Source: JABDJZ01 sp047619685 | GTDB lineage: Bacteria; Bacteroidota; Rhodothermia; Rhodothermales; UBA10348 | DNA length: 64,000 bases | Assembly: GCA_047619685.1 (NCBI GenBank) | Contig: JBLHLC010000006.1 | Location: forward strand, 1-64,000 | Direction: 5' to 3' | Shown: positions 1 through 8,008 of the stretch, in pieces | Layout of the letters: each line of letters opens with the position of its first letter | Position numbering within the stretch: position 1 is the stretch's first letter | Made by a program: the position numbers and the translations under genes | Notes under the pieces: model-generated | What the model was told of the DNA's origin: nothing | Seen by the model: the letters and a program-made list of their open reading frames with translations, nothing else | Databases searched by the model: none

Positions 1-275
1 ATCCAGATTGCGTTGGGGGTCCGAGGTTGTGCCGGATCGCCGGGGGCTTGCGGTGGGCGTACCCCCGTCTGGCCAACCGCGATTTCGGAGACGCCGTCGC
101 CGTCCAAATCCCCTATCCCCTATCCCCGCCACGCCACGCCGTAGCCGAAGTCGTCATCGGTGGCCGCTATGCCCAGCGAGTCAGCCGTGATTGAGACCGT
201 CCACTTGAACGGCTGCGCCTGGGCGAGACCCGCGGCAACAACCGCGAGCACAAGAAAAAGGGTTCGCTTCAGCAA
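1..275 (-). pseudogene. FG-GAP repeat secreted protein, 5' part, interrupted by an in-frame amber codon
   Basis: Read leftward from a TTG start at 275 (AAAGG lies just upstream), the frame gives a signal peptide (LKRTLFLVLAVVAAGLAQA) and then the first half of an FG-GAP repeat (DDFGYGVA). A TAG stop follows at 122-120. The same frame then continues without another stop to the window edge with GIGDLDGDGVSEIAVG, the second half of the repeat and its calcium-binding loop. FG-GAP proteins are secreted or surface beta-propellers. Two short tandem duplications lie exactly at the break. Removing one copy of each (5 + 7 = 12 bp) restores an uninterrupted FGYGVAGIGDLDGDG repeat. The rest of the gene is outside the window. 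The TTG start is inferred; no ATG fits the signal peptide better. Confidence 0.7.
107..138 (-). repeat. Short tandem duplications creating the amber stop
   Basis: On the minus strand CGTGG is present twice (138-129). It is followed by GGGGATA twice (127-121, 120-114) and a third partial copy GGGGAT (113-108). The extra CGTGG and the extra GGGGATA total 12 bp, so the frame is kept but a TAG is introduced. Such repeats are typical replication-slippage sites. Confidence 0.75.
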
Positions 276-809
276 AACGCCTTTGGTTTTTTGGGACGGT
301 CTTTTTTCTACGTGTGGGCTATTCAAGTACAGGCGCAGGGGGAAAGAGTTGGAGGCTGCTGCCCTAACCCGTCTCGAGACGATACGGCCGTGCCAGCACC
401 AGATCAAAACCGGGCACGCCTTCTGGCACCCGCCCCACCCCACCTCCGGTCGGATGTTATCTCCTGACGAACGTCCCCAACCGCCTCCCTGGAAGCGCTT
501 GGCCGGATTTGGCGTGAGCAACCGGGGCACGAGAAGTGTTGCGATCCTGGCGGCGGGGCAAGGAGGCGGTGAAGCAAATGCCCTCGCCGACCGTGCTTTC
601 GACCCGAACAGACCAACTACTGCTGTGCGCGCAAACCGGACCCCGGTGTAGGAATCACCCCTACACTAACCTGCTGACCGCGGCCGGCGTCGAGAAAGAA
701 AACGAAAGCGATTGGACTGGAGCCGTGACGGGCGGAGAGGGACAAGGTCTTGGCGCTACACCGGTGGAGAGGGTATACTCGGCCATCCACATCAAAAGGC
801 AACCGCGAC
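276..809. other. Intergenic region, no gene recognised
   Basis: This 534-bp gap separates the divergent FG-GAP gene fragment and the CsgG/LpoB-like lipoprotein gene. Short open frames exist on both strands, but none has a recognisable domain, a signal peptide or a convincing start. It should hold the promoters of both flanking genes; I cannot place them. Confidence 0.5.
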
Positions 810-2138
810 ATGATCCAAATGCGATTCTCAATTTCTCTATTTCTGATTTCGGCTGTGCTCCTTTCCGTCGCCGGCTGCGTGAGCACGGAAGACCGTCTGA
901 ACCGGGCTACCGAGGCCAAAGAGCGGGGCGATTTCCTCGCAGCCGCGGATGACTTCATACGGGTTCTGGATCGTGAAACGGACAACGCCACGGCAAGGAG
1001 TGGCTTGGAGAATACGGGCCGTCAGGCTGTCGACGACTTGTGGGCCCAGGCCCATCGGGACGACAGCGAAGAGCGGTACATGTCGGCGCTCTCACAGCTC
1101 TCCTCCCTGGAGAGCCTCCTTTCCAGGGCGAGCAATGTTGGGGTCACGCTTCCCAGCCCAGGAGATATTTCCGGATTCCAATCCGACGTGCAGGTCTCCG
1201 CCATCGATCAGTCCGTTGCCCAGGCGCGGGCCCTGATTTCGAACGGACAGCCTGACAGAGCCGCCACGGAGATGGCATCGTTGCGATCACGCTTTGAACT
1301 GGGTTCTCGTCAGGGGGAAGTTGTTCGAGTTCAGGCCGAGGCCGAATTGGAGTCGGCAAGGGATCTCATCGACGCTGGTCAGCCGCGTGCGGCATGGGAT
1401 CGCGCAGGATCCGCGATTGCCACCCTGGGAACGGTTGGCTCACCGGTCAAAGCCGCTGCTCAGGCACTGCGTGCTGAAGCGCTTCGAGATGGCACCGTCC
1501 GGGTGGCTATTGTGCCTTTCTGGAGGACACAGGCCTTCAGCGAGATGGCATCGGAGTTGCTTCGCTCAGACCTCAACTACGCCATCGAAAATTCGGAAGA
1601 GCCGCCTGTTCCCATCTGGCTTGATTTGGTAGACTCGAACGAACTCGAGCGCGTGGTCCGTCGGGATGGGGCGGATCGGAGAATCTTGCTGCGCCAGGAG
1701 CTTCGGAATATTGGACGGACTCTTGGAGCCCAGGTAGTTGTCGCTGGCGAGTTGGTAAGGCTCGATCAGGCGGAAGAGATAGTTTCCGAGGTTCGTGTGC
1801 CCATTCGGACAACTGGAAGGGCCGCCGTAGACACGGCCTTCTTTCAGCAGGACATGCGCATGGCCATCGGACTTCGGGCCGCGTATCGCATCATTGATGT
1901 CGAGACGGGCCAGATCATGGAAGAGGGCGAGATCCCCGCCGCAGGCGTATCCGAGTTTAGGCGTGGGGTATACTCCGGCGACTGGCGGACGCTCGACCTG
2001 TCTGGAAATCAGCTGCGGCTCTTTAATGTGGAATCGGTATTCGAGGGAATCGTCGAGGCTGAGCGAGGCCTGGCACGTACGTTGGCCGGACAGATCCGAG
2101 AGAAGGCTTTTGCCGCTGCGATGGCACGCGTGCGATAG
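810..2138 (+). CDS. CsgG/LpoB-like lipoprotein with helical repeat N-terminal half
   Basis: The 442-residue product starts at ATG 810, preceded by AAAAGG at 795-800. A lipoprotein signal (ISLFLISAVLLSVAGC) places Cys at about residue 20, so it should be lipidated and envelope-anchored. Residues 25-210 look like TPR-type helices (repeated Ala/Glu/Asp-rich segments such as AKERGDFLAAADDFIRVL). From about residue 225 (RVAIVPFW) the pattern resembles the CsgG/LpoB fold: a short strand, a helix, then LVDSNELERVV and GAQVVVAGELVRL. CsgG-type proteins form secretion pores and LpoB-type proteins activate penicillin-binding proteins; which role applies here cannot be read from the sequence. The kinase gene starts 21 nt downstream, so co-transcription is likely. 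The fold assignment is inference. Confidence 0.7.
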   Translation: MIQMRFSISLFLISAVLLSVAGCVSTEDRLNRATEAKERGDFLAAADDFIRVLDRETDNATARSGLENTGRQAVDDLWAQAHRDDSEERYMSALSQLSSLESLLSRASNVGVTLPSPGDISGFQSDVQVSAIDQSVAQARALISNGQPDRAATEMASLRSRFELGSRQGEVVRVQAEAELESARDLIDAGQPRAAWDRAGSAIATLGTVGSPVKAAAQALRAEALRDGTVRVAIVPFWRTQAFSEMASELLRSDLNYAIENSEEPPVPIWLDLVDSNELERVVRRDGADRRILLRQELRNIGRTLGAQVVVAGELVRLDQAEEIVSEVRVPIRTTGRAAVDTAFFQQDMRMAIGLRAAYRIIDVETGQIMEEGEIPAAGVSEFRRGVYSGDWRTLDLSGNQLRLFNVESVFEGIVEAERGLARTLAGQIREKAFAAAMARVR

Positions 2139-2159
2139 GCAAGGCCCACCAAAGGAAGT

Positions 2160-2939
2160 TTGATTCGAACCGTCACCGTAACCCGTTACGTCTCCCCGCT
2201 TCGCGAAGGAGGATCTCTGCCTGCGATAGTAGAGGCCGACGACGAGGGCATGTATGTCCTCAAGTTCAGAGGGGCGGGTCAGGGTCCAAAGGCACTGATC
2301 GCCGAACTCGTTGCCGGTGAATTGGCAAGGAGCGCAGGCCTACCTGTTCCCGAGATCGTTTTTGCCGAGCTCGATGCCGCCCTGGCCAGGACAGAGCCGG
2401 ATCCGGAGATTCAAGATCTGATCCGCGCGAGCGGAGGGATAAATCTCGCCCTGGACTATCTACCGGGTTCTCTTCCGTTTGACCCGGTGGTTGAAAGGCC
2501 CGATGCGACGCTGGCGTCCTCCATCGTCTGGTTTGACGCCTTTATCTCCAACGTGGATCGCACGGTAAGGAATACAAACCTCCTGATGTGGCATCGGCAA
2601 CTGTGGATGATCGACCACGGAGCGGCGTTCTACGTACATCATGGAAACGACCCATTTGTCGATCGCTCCGGGGATCGCTTTCCGATGATTCACAGTCACG
2701 TCTTGCTCCCGTTTGCGGAGGCGCTTCCGGAAGCAGGCGCGATGATAACCGAACGGTTCTCCGCCGAGGAGGTGCGCCGCATTGTAGATTTGATTCCCGA
2801 CATCTGGCTGGGGAATCACCCTGCCTACGAGGGTCCCGGTCCCCACCGTGATGCCTACCAAAATTACCTGATGCTCAGGCTCGAACAACAGCAAGGCTTT
2901 CTGGAGGAAGCGATCCGTGCCCGAACGCAGAACATATGA
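2160..2939 (+). CDS. HipA-like family kinase
   Basis: The 259-residue protein resembles the short HipA-related kinases (HipA_2 type) rather than full-length HipA toxins of about 440 residues. Visible kinase elements are the YVLKF strand with a candidate ATP-binding Lys35, the catalytic-loop pattern FISNVDRTVRNTNLL (Asn131, Asp133, Asn138/140), and a metal-binding IDHG at about 151-154 in the DFG position. The start is TTG at 2160, with AAAGGAAG immediately upstream. Its last 23 nt overlap the DUF3037 gene, a pairing I recall as recurrent for this family, which suggests a functional couple. The substrate is unknown. There is no HipB-like DNA-binding partner next to it, so a classical hipBA toxin-antitoxin module is not supported. 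Confidence 0.8.
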   Translation: MIRTVTVTRYVSPLREGGSLPAIVEADDEGMYVLKFRGAGQGPKALIAELVAGELARSAGLPVPEIVFAELDAALARTEPDPEIQDLIRASGGINLALDYLPGSLPFDPVVERPDATLASSIVWFDAFISNVDRTVRNTNLLMWHRQLWMIDHGAAFYVHHGNDPFVDRSGDRFPMIHSHVLLPFAEALPEAGAMITERFSAEEVRRIVDLIPDIWLGNHPAYEGPGPHRDAYQNYLMLRLEQQQGFLEEAIRARTQNI

Positions 2940-3324
2940 CTATGCCATAATCCGGGTGGTACCCAAGGTCGAACGGGACGAGTTCATCAACGTCGGCGTG
3001 ATCCTCTGGTGCGAAGACCTGGGTTACGCCGAGGCGCGCATTGAGCTGAACGAAGCCAGGGTGCTCTCCCTGGACCCGGACGCTGACCTGGACTCAATAC
3101 GGGCCCACCTCGCAGCGATCCCCGCAGTCTGCGCGGGGGGCGAATCTGGTGGGCCCCTCAGCAAGCTCTCAAAACGAGAGCGTTTCTTGATGTTGGCGGC
3201 ACCTCGGAGCACCATGATTCAATCGTCGCCCTTACACACGGGCCTGTGCACGGACCCGGCCGCTACGCTGGAGCACCTGATGGACTCGATGGTACGCCCT
3301 GGAAAGCCCCAGACGCGCGACTGA
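2917..3324 (+). CDS. DUF3037 family protein
   Basis: The 135-residue protein starts at GTG 2917, inside the 3' end of the HipA-like kinase gene, so the two are probably translationally coupled. The N-terminal signature (YDYAIIRVVPKVERDEFINVGVILWC) is characteristic of DUF3037. The middle carries RARxLSLDPDADLD-like and GGPLSKLSKRERFLMLAAPRSTMIQ segments, followed by a HTGLCTDP motif. It is a small soluble protein with no signal peptide or membrane segment. Its function is not established; context suggests it is the partner or regulator of the upstream kinase. It converges on the AI-2E permease gene with a 29-nt gap. Confidence 0.85.
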   Translation: MPERRTYDYAIIRVVPKVERDEFINVGVILWCEDLGYAEARIELNEARVLSLDPDADLDSIRAHLAAIPAVCAGGESGGPLSKLSKRERFLMLAAPRSTMIQSSPLHTGLCTDPAATLEHLMDSMVRPGKPQTRD

Positions 3325-3353
3325 CGAGTTGGCCAAGCGCGCGTTCCGAGAAG

Positions 3354-4490
3354 CTACGCCGGCGCGGGACCGGGCGGCTCCGCATCATCCGGGGCGACGA
3401 CGATGCCACCGCTGGAGAGGTCGGGAGCAGGTGGCAGCCAATCCTTGAACACGTCTCCGTAGAGCTCCCAGACCGCCAGAAACAGGGCGACGACAATGGG
3501 GCCCAGGATGAACCCGACAATTCCGAAAAGGAAGATCCCTCCGAGGGTCCCGACAAGAACCAGCAGGTCGGGAAGTTTGGTGTCTTTACCCACAAGGGCA
3601 GGCCTCAGGAAGTTGTCCACGCTCCCGGCCACCAACCCGCACCAGAGGGCCACACCCAGGGCAGCACTGCCGTGGCCGGTCACAAACAGGTAGGCCGCCG
3701 CCGGAATCCAAACGAGTGCGGAGCCGATGGCGGGCACGATGGAGAGGACCACCATAACCGCGGTCCAGAACGCCCAACCAGGGACGCCTGCCACCAGGAA
3801 GGCTCCACCTGCAAGGGCACCCTGAATCAGGCCAATGACCAACGAGCCTTTAAGAACGGCCTTGGTCACCGTGATGAACTTGTCCACCAATTCAACCTCT
3901 ACCTCAGAGGTCAGGGGAACGTAGTAGAGGATCTTCTCCAGAATGACGCGGCCGTTCGTGAGGTAGAAGTACATGGCGTACACGGTCACGAAGAGCATCA
4001 GGAAAAAATTGGCCGTACCCCGCGTGAAATCGACCACGCTATCGGCAAGGAGTTTTCCCACGGTCGAGGCAAACTGGCCAAGTTTCGCGGCAATCGCCGC
4101 CTCTTCGGGCATCAGCTGGCCCACCAGGGGAATAGACCGGATATACTCTTCTATCAGTCCCGGGTGCTCAATTTGGGCCTCGATCCATGGGCGCGCAGAC
4201 TGGCTGACGTCCACGGCCTGGGTGACCACGATCCCCAGAAAGAGGAAAGACGGCAGGCCCACCACAATCAGGAGAATCAGAAGCGTGCAGGTGGCGGCCA
4301 AGCCACAGCGTCCGCCAAATTGACGAACCAGACGGCGATAGAGGGGCGACGCCAGGCCGGAAAAAATAGCGGCCAGAAGGAGCGGCATCAGGAAACTCCG
4401 GACCATCCATAGAAAGACAAAGGAGACGATCGCCACAAGGACGAGCACCGAGGTCCTTCTGAACTTATCGCGGTGAACCTGGTCGTTCAT
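3354..4490 (-). CDS. AI-2E family transporter (PerM/YdiK-like permease)
   Basis: The 378-residue membrane protein has the layout of the AI-2E_transport family. A hydrophobic pair lies near the N-terminus (VLVLVAIVSFVFLWMV, LMPLLLAAIFSGL), then a third segment (CTLLILLIVVGLPSFLFLGIVV). A soluble stretch at about 95-165 is followed by further hydrophobic segments (LVIGLIQGALAGGAFLVAGVPGW, LPDLLVLVGTLGGIFLFGIVGFILGPIVVALFLAVWELY). The GGIFLFGIVGFILGP motif near the C-terminus is typical. Family members include an AI-2 exporter, a Na+/H+ antiporter and proteins of unknown substrate, so no substrate is assigned. A long open frame on the opposite strand (3246-4412) is a codon-bias shadow. Confidence 0.9.
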   Translation of the reverse strand: MNDQVHRDKFRRTSVLVLVAIVSFVFLWMVRSFLMPLLLAAIFSGLASPLYRRLVRQFGGRCGLAATCTLLILLIVVGLPSFLFLGIVVTQAVDVSQSARPWIEAQIEHPGLIEEYIRSIPLVGQLMPEEAAIAAKLGQFASTVGKLLADSVVDFTRGTANFFLMLFVTVYAMYFYLTNGRVILEKILYYVPLTSEVEVELVDKFITVTKAVLKGSLVIGLIQGALAGGAFLVAGVPGWAFWTAVMVVLSIVPAIGSALVWIPAAAYLFVTGHGSAALGVALWCGLVAGSVDNFLRPALVGKDTKLPDLLVLVGTLGGIFLFGIVGFILGPIVVALFLAVWELYGDVFKDWLPPAPDLSSGGIVVAPDDAEPPGPAPA

Positions 4491-4866
4491 CTGTGTTCTG
4501 GCGGGTTAAACGTCTCCTAACCTACGCCCCGCCGGGCCTCCGTGTAACCTCTCAGAGGAGGACCACGTATGGAAAGGCCAGTCAGACAAAAACCGCCATG
4601 AAATTAGCCCAAGTCCTGTCATCCTTTCCGCTGGTAACCGCCCTTCTTGTCCGTCGGGCCAGCATCCGTACTTGGCTCGCGGCCTGAGCAAATGCTCTGG
4701 ACACGTTTCATGCGCGCGTTGAAGTCCCGTTTCCGTGGCCTGGTTTCCTTTCGCTCACCCCTGCGCTAGAGCTGTACTGAGAACTCTTGCCGGGGAGGAT
4801 GTGCCGACCGCTAGTCAAGTCCTACTGACTCGCCGTAGATTGTGGTAGCCAACCCTACCTGATCCC
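4491..4866. other. Intergenic region upstream of terC, no gene seen
   Basis: This 376-bp region lies between the divergent AI-2E permease and terC genes. A short inverted repeat (CCTCT-C-AGAGG) lies near 4548-4558. Because some terC genes carry a manganese-sensing yybP-ykoY leader, I looked for that motif but could not match its conserved loops. No open frame is convincing. Confidence 0.45.
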
Positions 4867-5610
4867 GTGGACTGGATTTTTACCGCTGAAGGCTGGATAG
4901 CCTTGGCCACGCTGACCTCCCTGGAGATTGTCCTCGGCGTGGACAACATCATCTTTATTTCGATCCTGGCGGGCAAACTGCCCCAAGATCAGCAGGCCCG
5001 AGCCAGGTTTCTGGGCCTGGCAATTGCACTGGTGGGCCGGGTCGCGCTCCTGTTGTCCTTGGCCTGGATAATGAAGCTGACGGCCCCGCTGTTTGCCGTC
5101 CTGGGCCAGTCCATTTCCGGACGTGATTTGATTCTGGTGGGAGGAGGGCTCTTCCTGCTGGCCAAGAGCACCCACGAGATTCACAACAAGCTTGAGGGGG
5201 AGGAAGAACAGACCCAGGGTCGGGCGGCGGTGACCTTTCAGAGCGTTCTGATCCAGATCTTTGTGCTCGATCTGGTCTTTTCGCTCGACTCGGTAATCAC
5301 TGCTGTCGGGATGGTGGACGAGGTGCCGATCATGATCACGGCCATTGTCCTGGCGATCCTGTTCATGATGGTGAGCGCCAAGGCGGTCTCGGAGTTCATT
5401 CAGGCGCACCCAACGGTCAAGATGTTGGCCCTCTCGTTCCTCCTGATGGTCGGTGTGGCACTCATAGCTGAAGGATTCGACATCCACATCCCACGCGGCT
5501 ACATCTACTTCGCTATGGCCTTCTCGGTATTCGTCGAGATGCTCAATCTGAAAATTCGTGGCGCGAAGTCCTCGCCGGTCAAACTGCGGAAGACCCCCTC
5601 GACTGACTAG
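4867..5610 (+). CDS. TerC family integral membrane protein
   Basis: The 247-residue product starts at GTG 4867 (MDWIFTAEGWIALATLTSLEIVLGVDNIIFISI), matching the usual TerC N-terminus, so this start is preferred. The two TerC signatures, each with an acidic residue inside a membrane helix, are clear: EIVLGVDNIIFI at about residues 19-30 and DLVFSLDSVITAVGM at about 135-150. Further hydrophobic helices make up about seven membrane segments. TerC proteins are linked to tellurite resistance and to manganese export; metal-ion homeostasis is the likeliest role. The gene stands alone and converges on dnaB. Confidence 0.92.
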   Translation: MDWIFTAEGWIALATLTSLEIVLGVDNIIFISILAGKLPQDQQARARFLGLAIALVGRVALLLSLAWIMKLTAPLFAVLGQSISGRDLILVGGGLFLLAKSTHEIHNKLEGEEEQTQGRAAVTFQSVLIQIFVLDLVFSLDSVITAVGMVDEVPIMITAIVLAILFMMVSAKAVSEFIQAHPTVKMLALSFLLMVGVALIAEGFDIHIPRGYIYFAMAFSVFVEMLNLKIRGAKSSPVKLRKTPSTD

Positions 5611-5639
5611 GCACTGTACTGCTGCTGGGGGACGTTCGG

Positions 5640-7136
5640 CTAGAATGGGGCGTCGTCGGCCCCGTATCCCTGCGGTTGACCAAACCCATCGCCGCCTGCA
5701 CTGCCCGGCTCCTCACCGGGAAGTCCGCCGCCGGGCACGCCTGCGTAGTAGGAATTCAGGTTTTCGAAACGCGCAAACTGGTGCACGAACGCCAGTTTGA
5801 TGTCCCCAATCGGCCCGTTACGCTGCTTTCCGATCAGAATTTCGGCCATGCCTTCTGTCGAGTTTCCATTCTCGTCTACCGTAATCCCGTATCGCTCTGC
5901 CCGGTAAATGAAGCCCACAACGTCGGCGTCCTGCTCAATGGAGCCTGATTCACGAAGATCCGAAAGCTGGGGACGCTTGTCGCCTCCGCGGGTCTCCACG
6001 GCACGGCTTAGCTGCGACAGTGCAAGAACGGGCACGTCGAGTTCTTTGGCCAGTGCTTTCAAAGACCGTGAGATGTGTGCAATCTCCTGTTCACGGTTGG
6101 AGTTCTTGTTGCCGGTACCGCCGTGCATGAGCTGAAGGTAGTCCACGATCACCAGTCCGATGTCGTGTTCAGCCTTCAGGCGGCGACACTTGGCTCGCAA
6201 CTCCAGCGCCGAGAGGCCCGGCGTGTCGTCGATAAATATGGCGGCCTCTGAAAGCCGTCCTGCAGCGCGCGCCATGCGCGGCCAGTCTTCGTCCCGAAGG
6301 CGCCCCGTACGAGCAGCCTGAGCGTCCACGCGGGCCTCAGACGTCAGCATACGCTGGGCCAGTTGCTGCGCGCTCATCTCCAGGGAGAAGATGGCTACAC
6401 CACACGGAGTTTTGGGATGAAGTGCAGCGTTGCGGGCGCAGGCCAGCGCGAAGGCGGTCTTTCCCATCGAGGGGCGCGCGGCCAGAATAACGAGGTCTGA
6501 ATTCTGCCAGCCGGCGGTCATTTGATCCAGTTTGGAGAACCCTGACGGGACTCCGGTTACCCCTCCCTCGCGACCGTGGATTGACTCAAGCCGCGTAAGG
6601 GTGTCCTTCAGGACATCCTTCATGGAGGTGGCAGACTTCTTCAGCTGAGACTCGGAGATCCTGAAGATGTCCGTTTCTGCCGCGTCCAGAAGTTCAAACG
6701 CATCGGAGCCCGGGTCATAGGCCTTGCCGATGAGGTCTCCCATCGTATGGATCATCTGCCGGAGAAGGCTCTTCTCCGCGATGATTCGGGCGTGATACTC
6801 GACATTGGCGGCGTTGGCCACCTTGGCTGTCAACTCGCTGACGTAGTAAGCTCCGCCGATGTTTTCGAGCTCCTCCCGCCGCTTCAACTCGTCCGTGACG
6901 GTGATGATGTCGACGGGGTTCGTCCGCTCAAACAGGCTCAGAATAGCCTGGTAGATCTTGTTGTGCCTGTCCGTATAAAACGAACCGGGCTGCAGGATCT
7001 CGATGGCCCGGGGTATTGCATCCGGCTCAATGAGCATTGCCCCCAGCACGGACTGCTCTACTTCGACGGCCTGCGGCGGAATTCGGCCTTCCGGCGACTT
7101 GCGCTGAACGGGGAGCATGGAATCTTGAGGCATCAT
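5640..7136 (-). CDS. dnaB: Replicative DNA helicase DnaB
   Basis: The 498-residue protein has the DnaB N-terminal domain (PPQAVEVEQSVLGAMLIEPDAI, about 19-120), a linker, and a RecA-like helicase core. Visible motifs are Walker A ARPSMGKTAFAL (about 222-233), Walker B VIVDYLQLM (about 320), EREQEIAHISRSLKALAKEL, LSQLSRAVETR and the C-terminal LRESGSIEQDADVV(G)F(I)YR. It unwinds DNA at the fork as a hexamer. The C-terminus is Gly/Pro/Asp-rich and ends in DDAPF, resembling the acidic tip of SSB. It starts 4 nt after the uracil-DNA glycosylase stop, so the two are probably one transcript. Confidence 0.97.
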   Translation of the reverse strand: MMPQDSMLPVQRKSPEGRIPPQAVEVEQSVLGAMLIEPDAIPRAIEILQPGSFYTDRHNKIYQAILSLFERTNPVDIITVTDELKRREELENIGGAYYVSELTAKVANAANVEYHARIIAEKSLLRQMIHTMGDLIGKAYDPGSDAFELLDAAETDIFRISESQLKKSATSMKDVLKDTLTRLESIHGREGGVTGVPSGFSKLDQMTAGWQNSDLVILAARPSMGKTAFALACARNAALHPKTPCGVAIFSLEMSAQQLAQRMLTSEARVDAQAARTGRLRDEDWPRMARAAGRLSEAAIFIDDTPGLSALELRAKCRRLKAEHDIGLVIVDYLQLMHGGTGNKNSNREQEIAHISRSLKALAKELDVPVLALSQLSRAVETRGGDKRPQLSDLRESGSIEQDADVVGFIYRAERYGITVDENGNSTEGMAEILIGKQRNGPIGDIKLAFVHQFARFENLNSYYAGVPGGGLPGEEPGSAGGDGFGQPQGYGADDAPF

Positions 7137-7140
7137 TCGT

Positions 7141-7866
7141 TCAGGCCCCGGTCAATTCGTCATGTCGCTTCTTGAGCAACTGAACATCTTCCCAGGTAGG
7201 CCGCTTCCAGTTGGAGTTCCGAAGAAGAGCGGCCGGGTGATAGGTGACCAGAACGGGGAGGCCGTGGAAATCCTGGAACTCACCGCGCATGGCACCGAGC
7301 GATTCGTTTCGCCCCAAGAGAGAGTTGCCAGCCGTCCTACCAACGCAAAGCATCAGTTTGGGCCGGATCAATCCAATCTGGCGATAGAGTATCGGAATGT
7401 GCGCCGCTATTTCCTCAGGCAGCGGGTCCCGATTCTTTGGTGGTCTGCTCTTCAGAATGTTGGCGATATAGACGTTCTCCCGCTCGAACCCAATTGCTTT
7501 GAGTATCTCGGTAAGCAGTTGTCCTGCACGACCGACGAACGGCTCGCCCTTTTTATCCTCATCCGCACCTGGCGCTTCGCCGATCACGAGAAGATCTGCG
7601 TCCGGGTTACCGACCCCAAACACCGGATTAAGCCGGGTCCGGTCCAATTCGATGAGTTCCGTATCTCGAACGTAGTCGGACAACTCCGCCAGAGTCTTGC
7701 ACTCCATAATCGGTGAGTCAGCCGGGATGAGGCTCTCAATCCGATCGTACGGACTCATCTGGGGAGGGGAGTCAACCGCCTCGGCCGCCTCCAGGAGGTC
7801 AATAGGTCCGTGAATGTCGATGTGAGCCTCCAGGGCGTTTTTCAGGATGTAGACGGGATCGATCAT
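7141..7866 (-). CDS. Family 4-type uracil-DNA glycosylase lacking the iron-sulfur cysteines
   Basis: The 241-residue protein has the two diagnostic family 4 UDG motifs: GEAPGADEDKKGEPFVGRAG (97-114 region) and HPAALLRN (210-217). It also has the VYIANILKSRPPKNRDP segment. It should excise uracil from DNA. Known family 4 enzymes bind a [4Fe-4S] cluster through four Cys. By alignment to the remembered family pattern, the corresponding residues here are Thr69, Ile72, Ser140 and His156, so the cluster appears to be lost. The N-terminal 50 residues are extra compared with minimal family members. It is followed by dnaB after 4 nt, coupling repair with replication. The family assignment is firm; the Fe-S loss is a reading by eye. 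Confidence 0.9.
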   Translation of the reverse strand: MIDPVYILKNALEAHIDIHGPIDLLEAAEAVDSPPQMSPYDRIESLIPADSPIMECKTLAELSDYVRDTELIELDRTRLNPVFGVGNPDADLLVIGEAPGADEDKKGEPFVGRAGQLLTEILKAIGFERENVYIANILKSRPPKNRDPLPEEIAAHIPILYRQIGLIRPKLMLCVGRTAGNSLLGRNESLGAMRGEFQDFHGLPVLVTYHPAALLRNSNWKRPTWEDVQLLKKRHDELTGA

Positions 7867-8008
7867 TCAGCGCGGCAGAATCAAAAAAGTACGGCCCGAT
7901 TGCCTCGACTTGTCCCACATTTACCAACACGATATACACTCCCTGTGACTACGAATTGTCATAGTCGCCGGAGTTCGGGACGGGGAGCCCGATGTGGCCA
8001 GAAAATGC

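Noticed and set aside
404..616. Short minus-strand open frame upstream of the FG-GAP gene
   Set aside because: No start context, no domain, and a composition like non-coding sequence.
2160..3324. Classical hipBA toxin-antitoxin operon
   Set aside because: The kinase is short and there is no HTH HipB gene; the partner is DUF3037.
3246..4412. 388-residue open frame on the plus strand
   Set aside because: It lies entirely antisense to the AI-2E permease, has a composition rich in His/Gln/Asp/Arg and no domain; it is a shadow of GC-rich codon use.
4491..4866. yybP-ykoY manganese riboswitch before terC
   Set aside because: I could not match the conserved loop sequences; only a short inverted repeat is visible.
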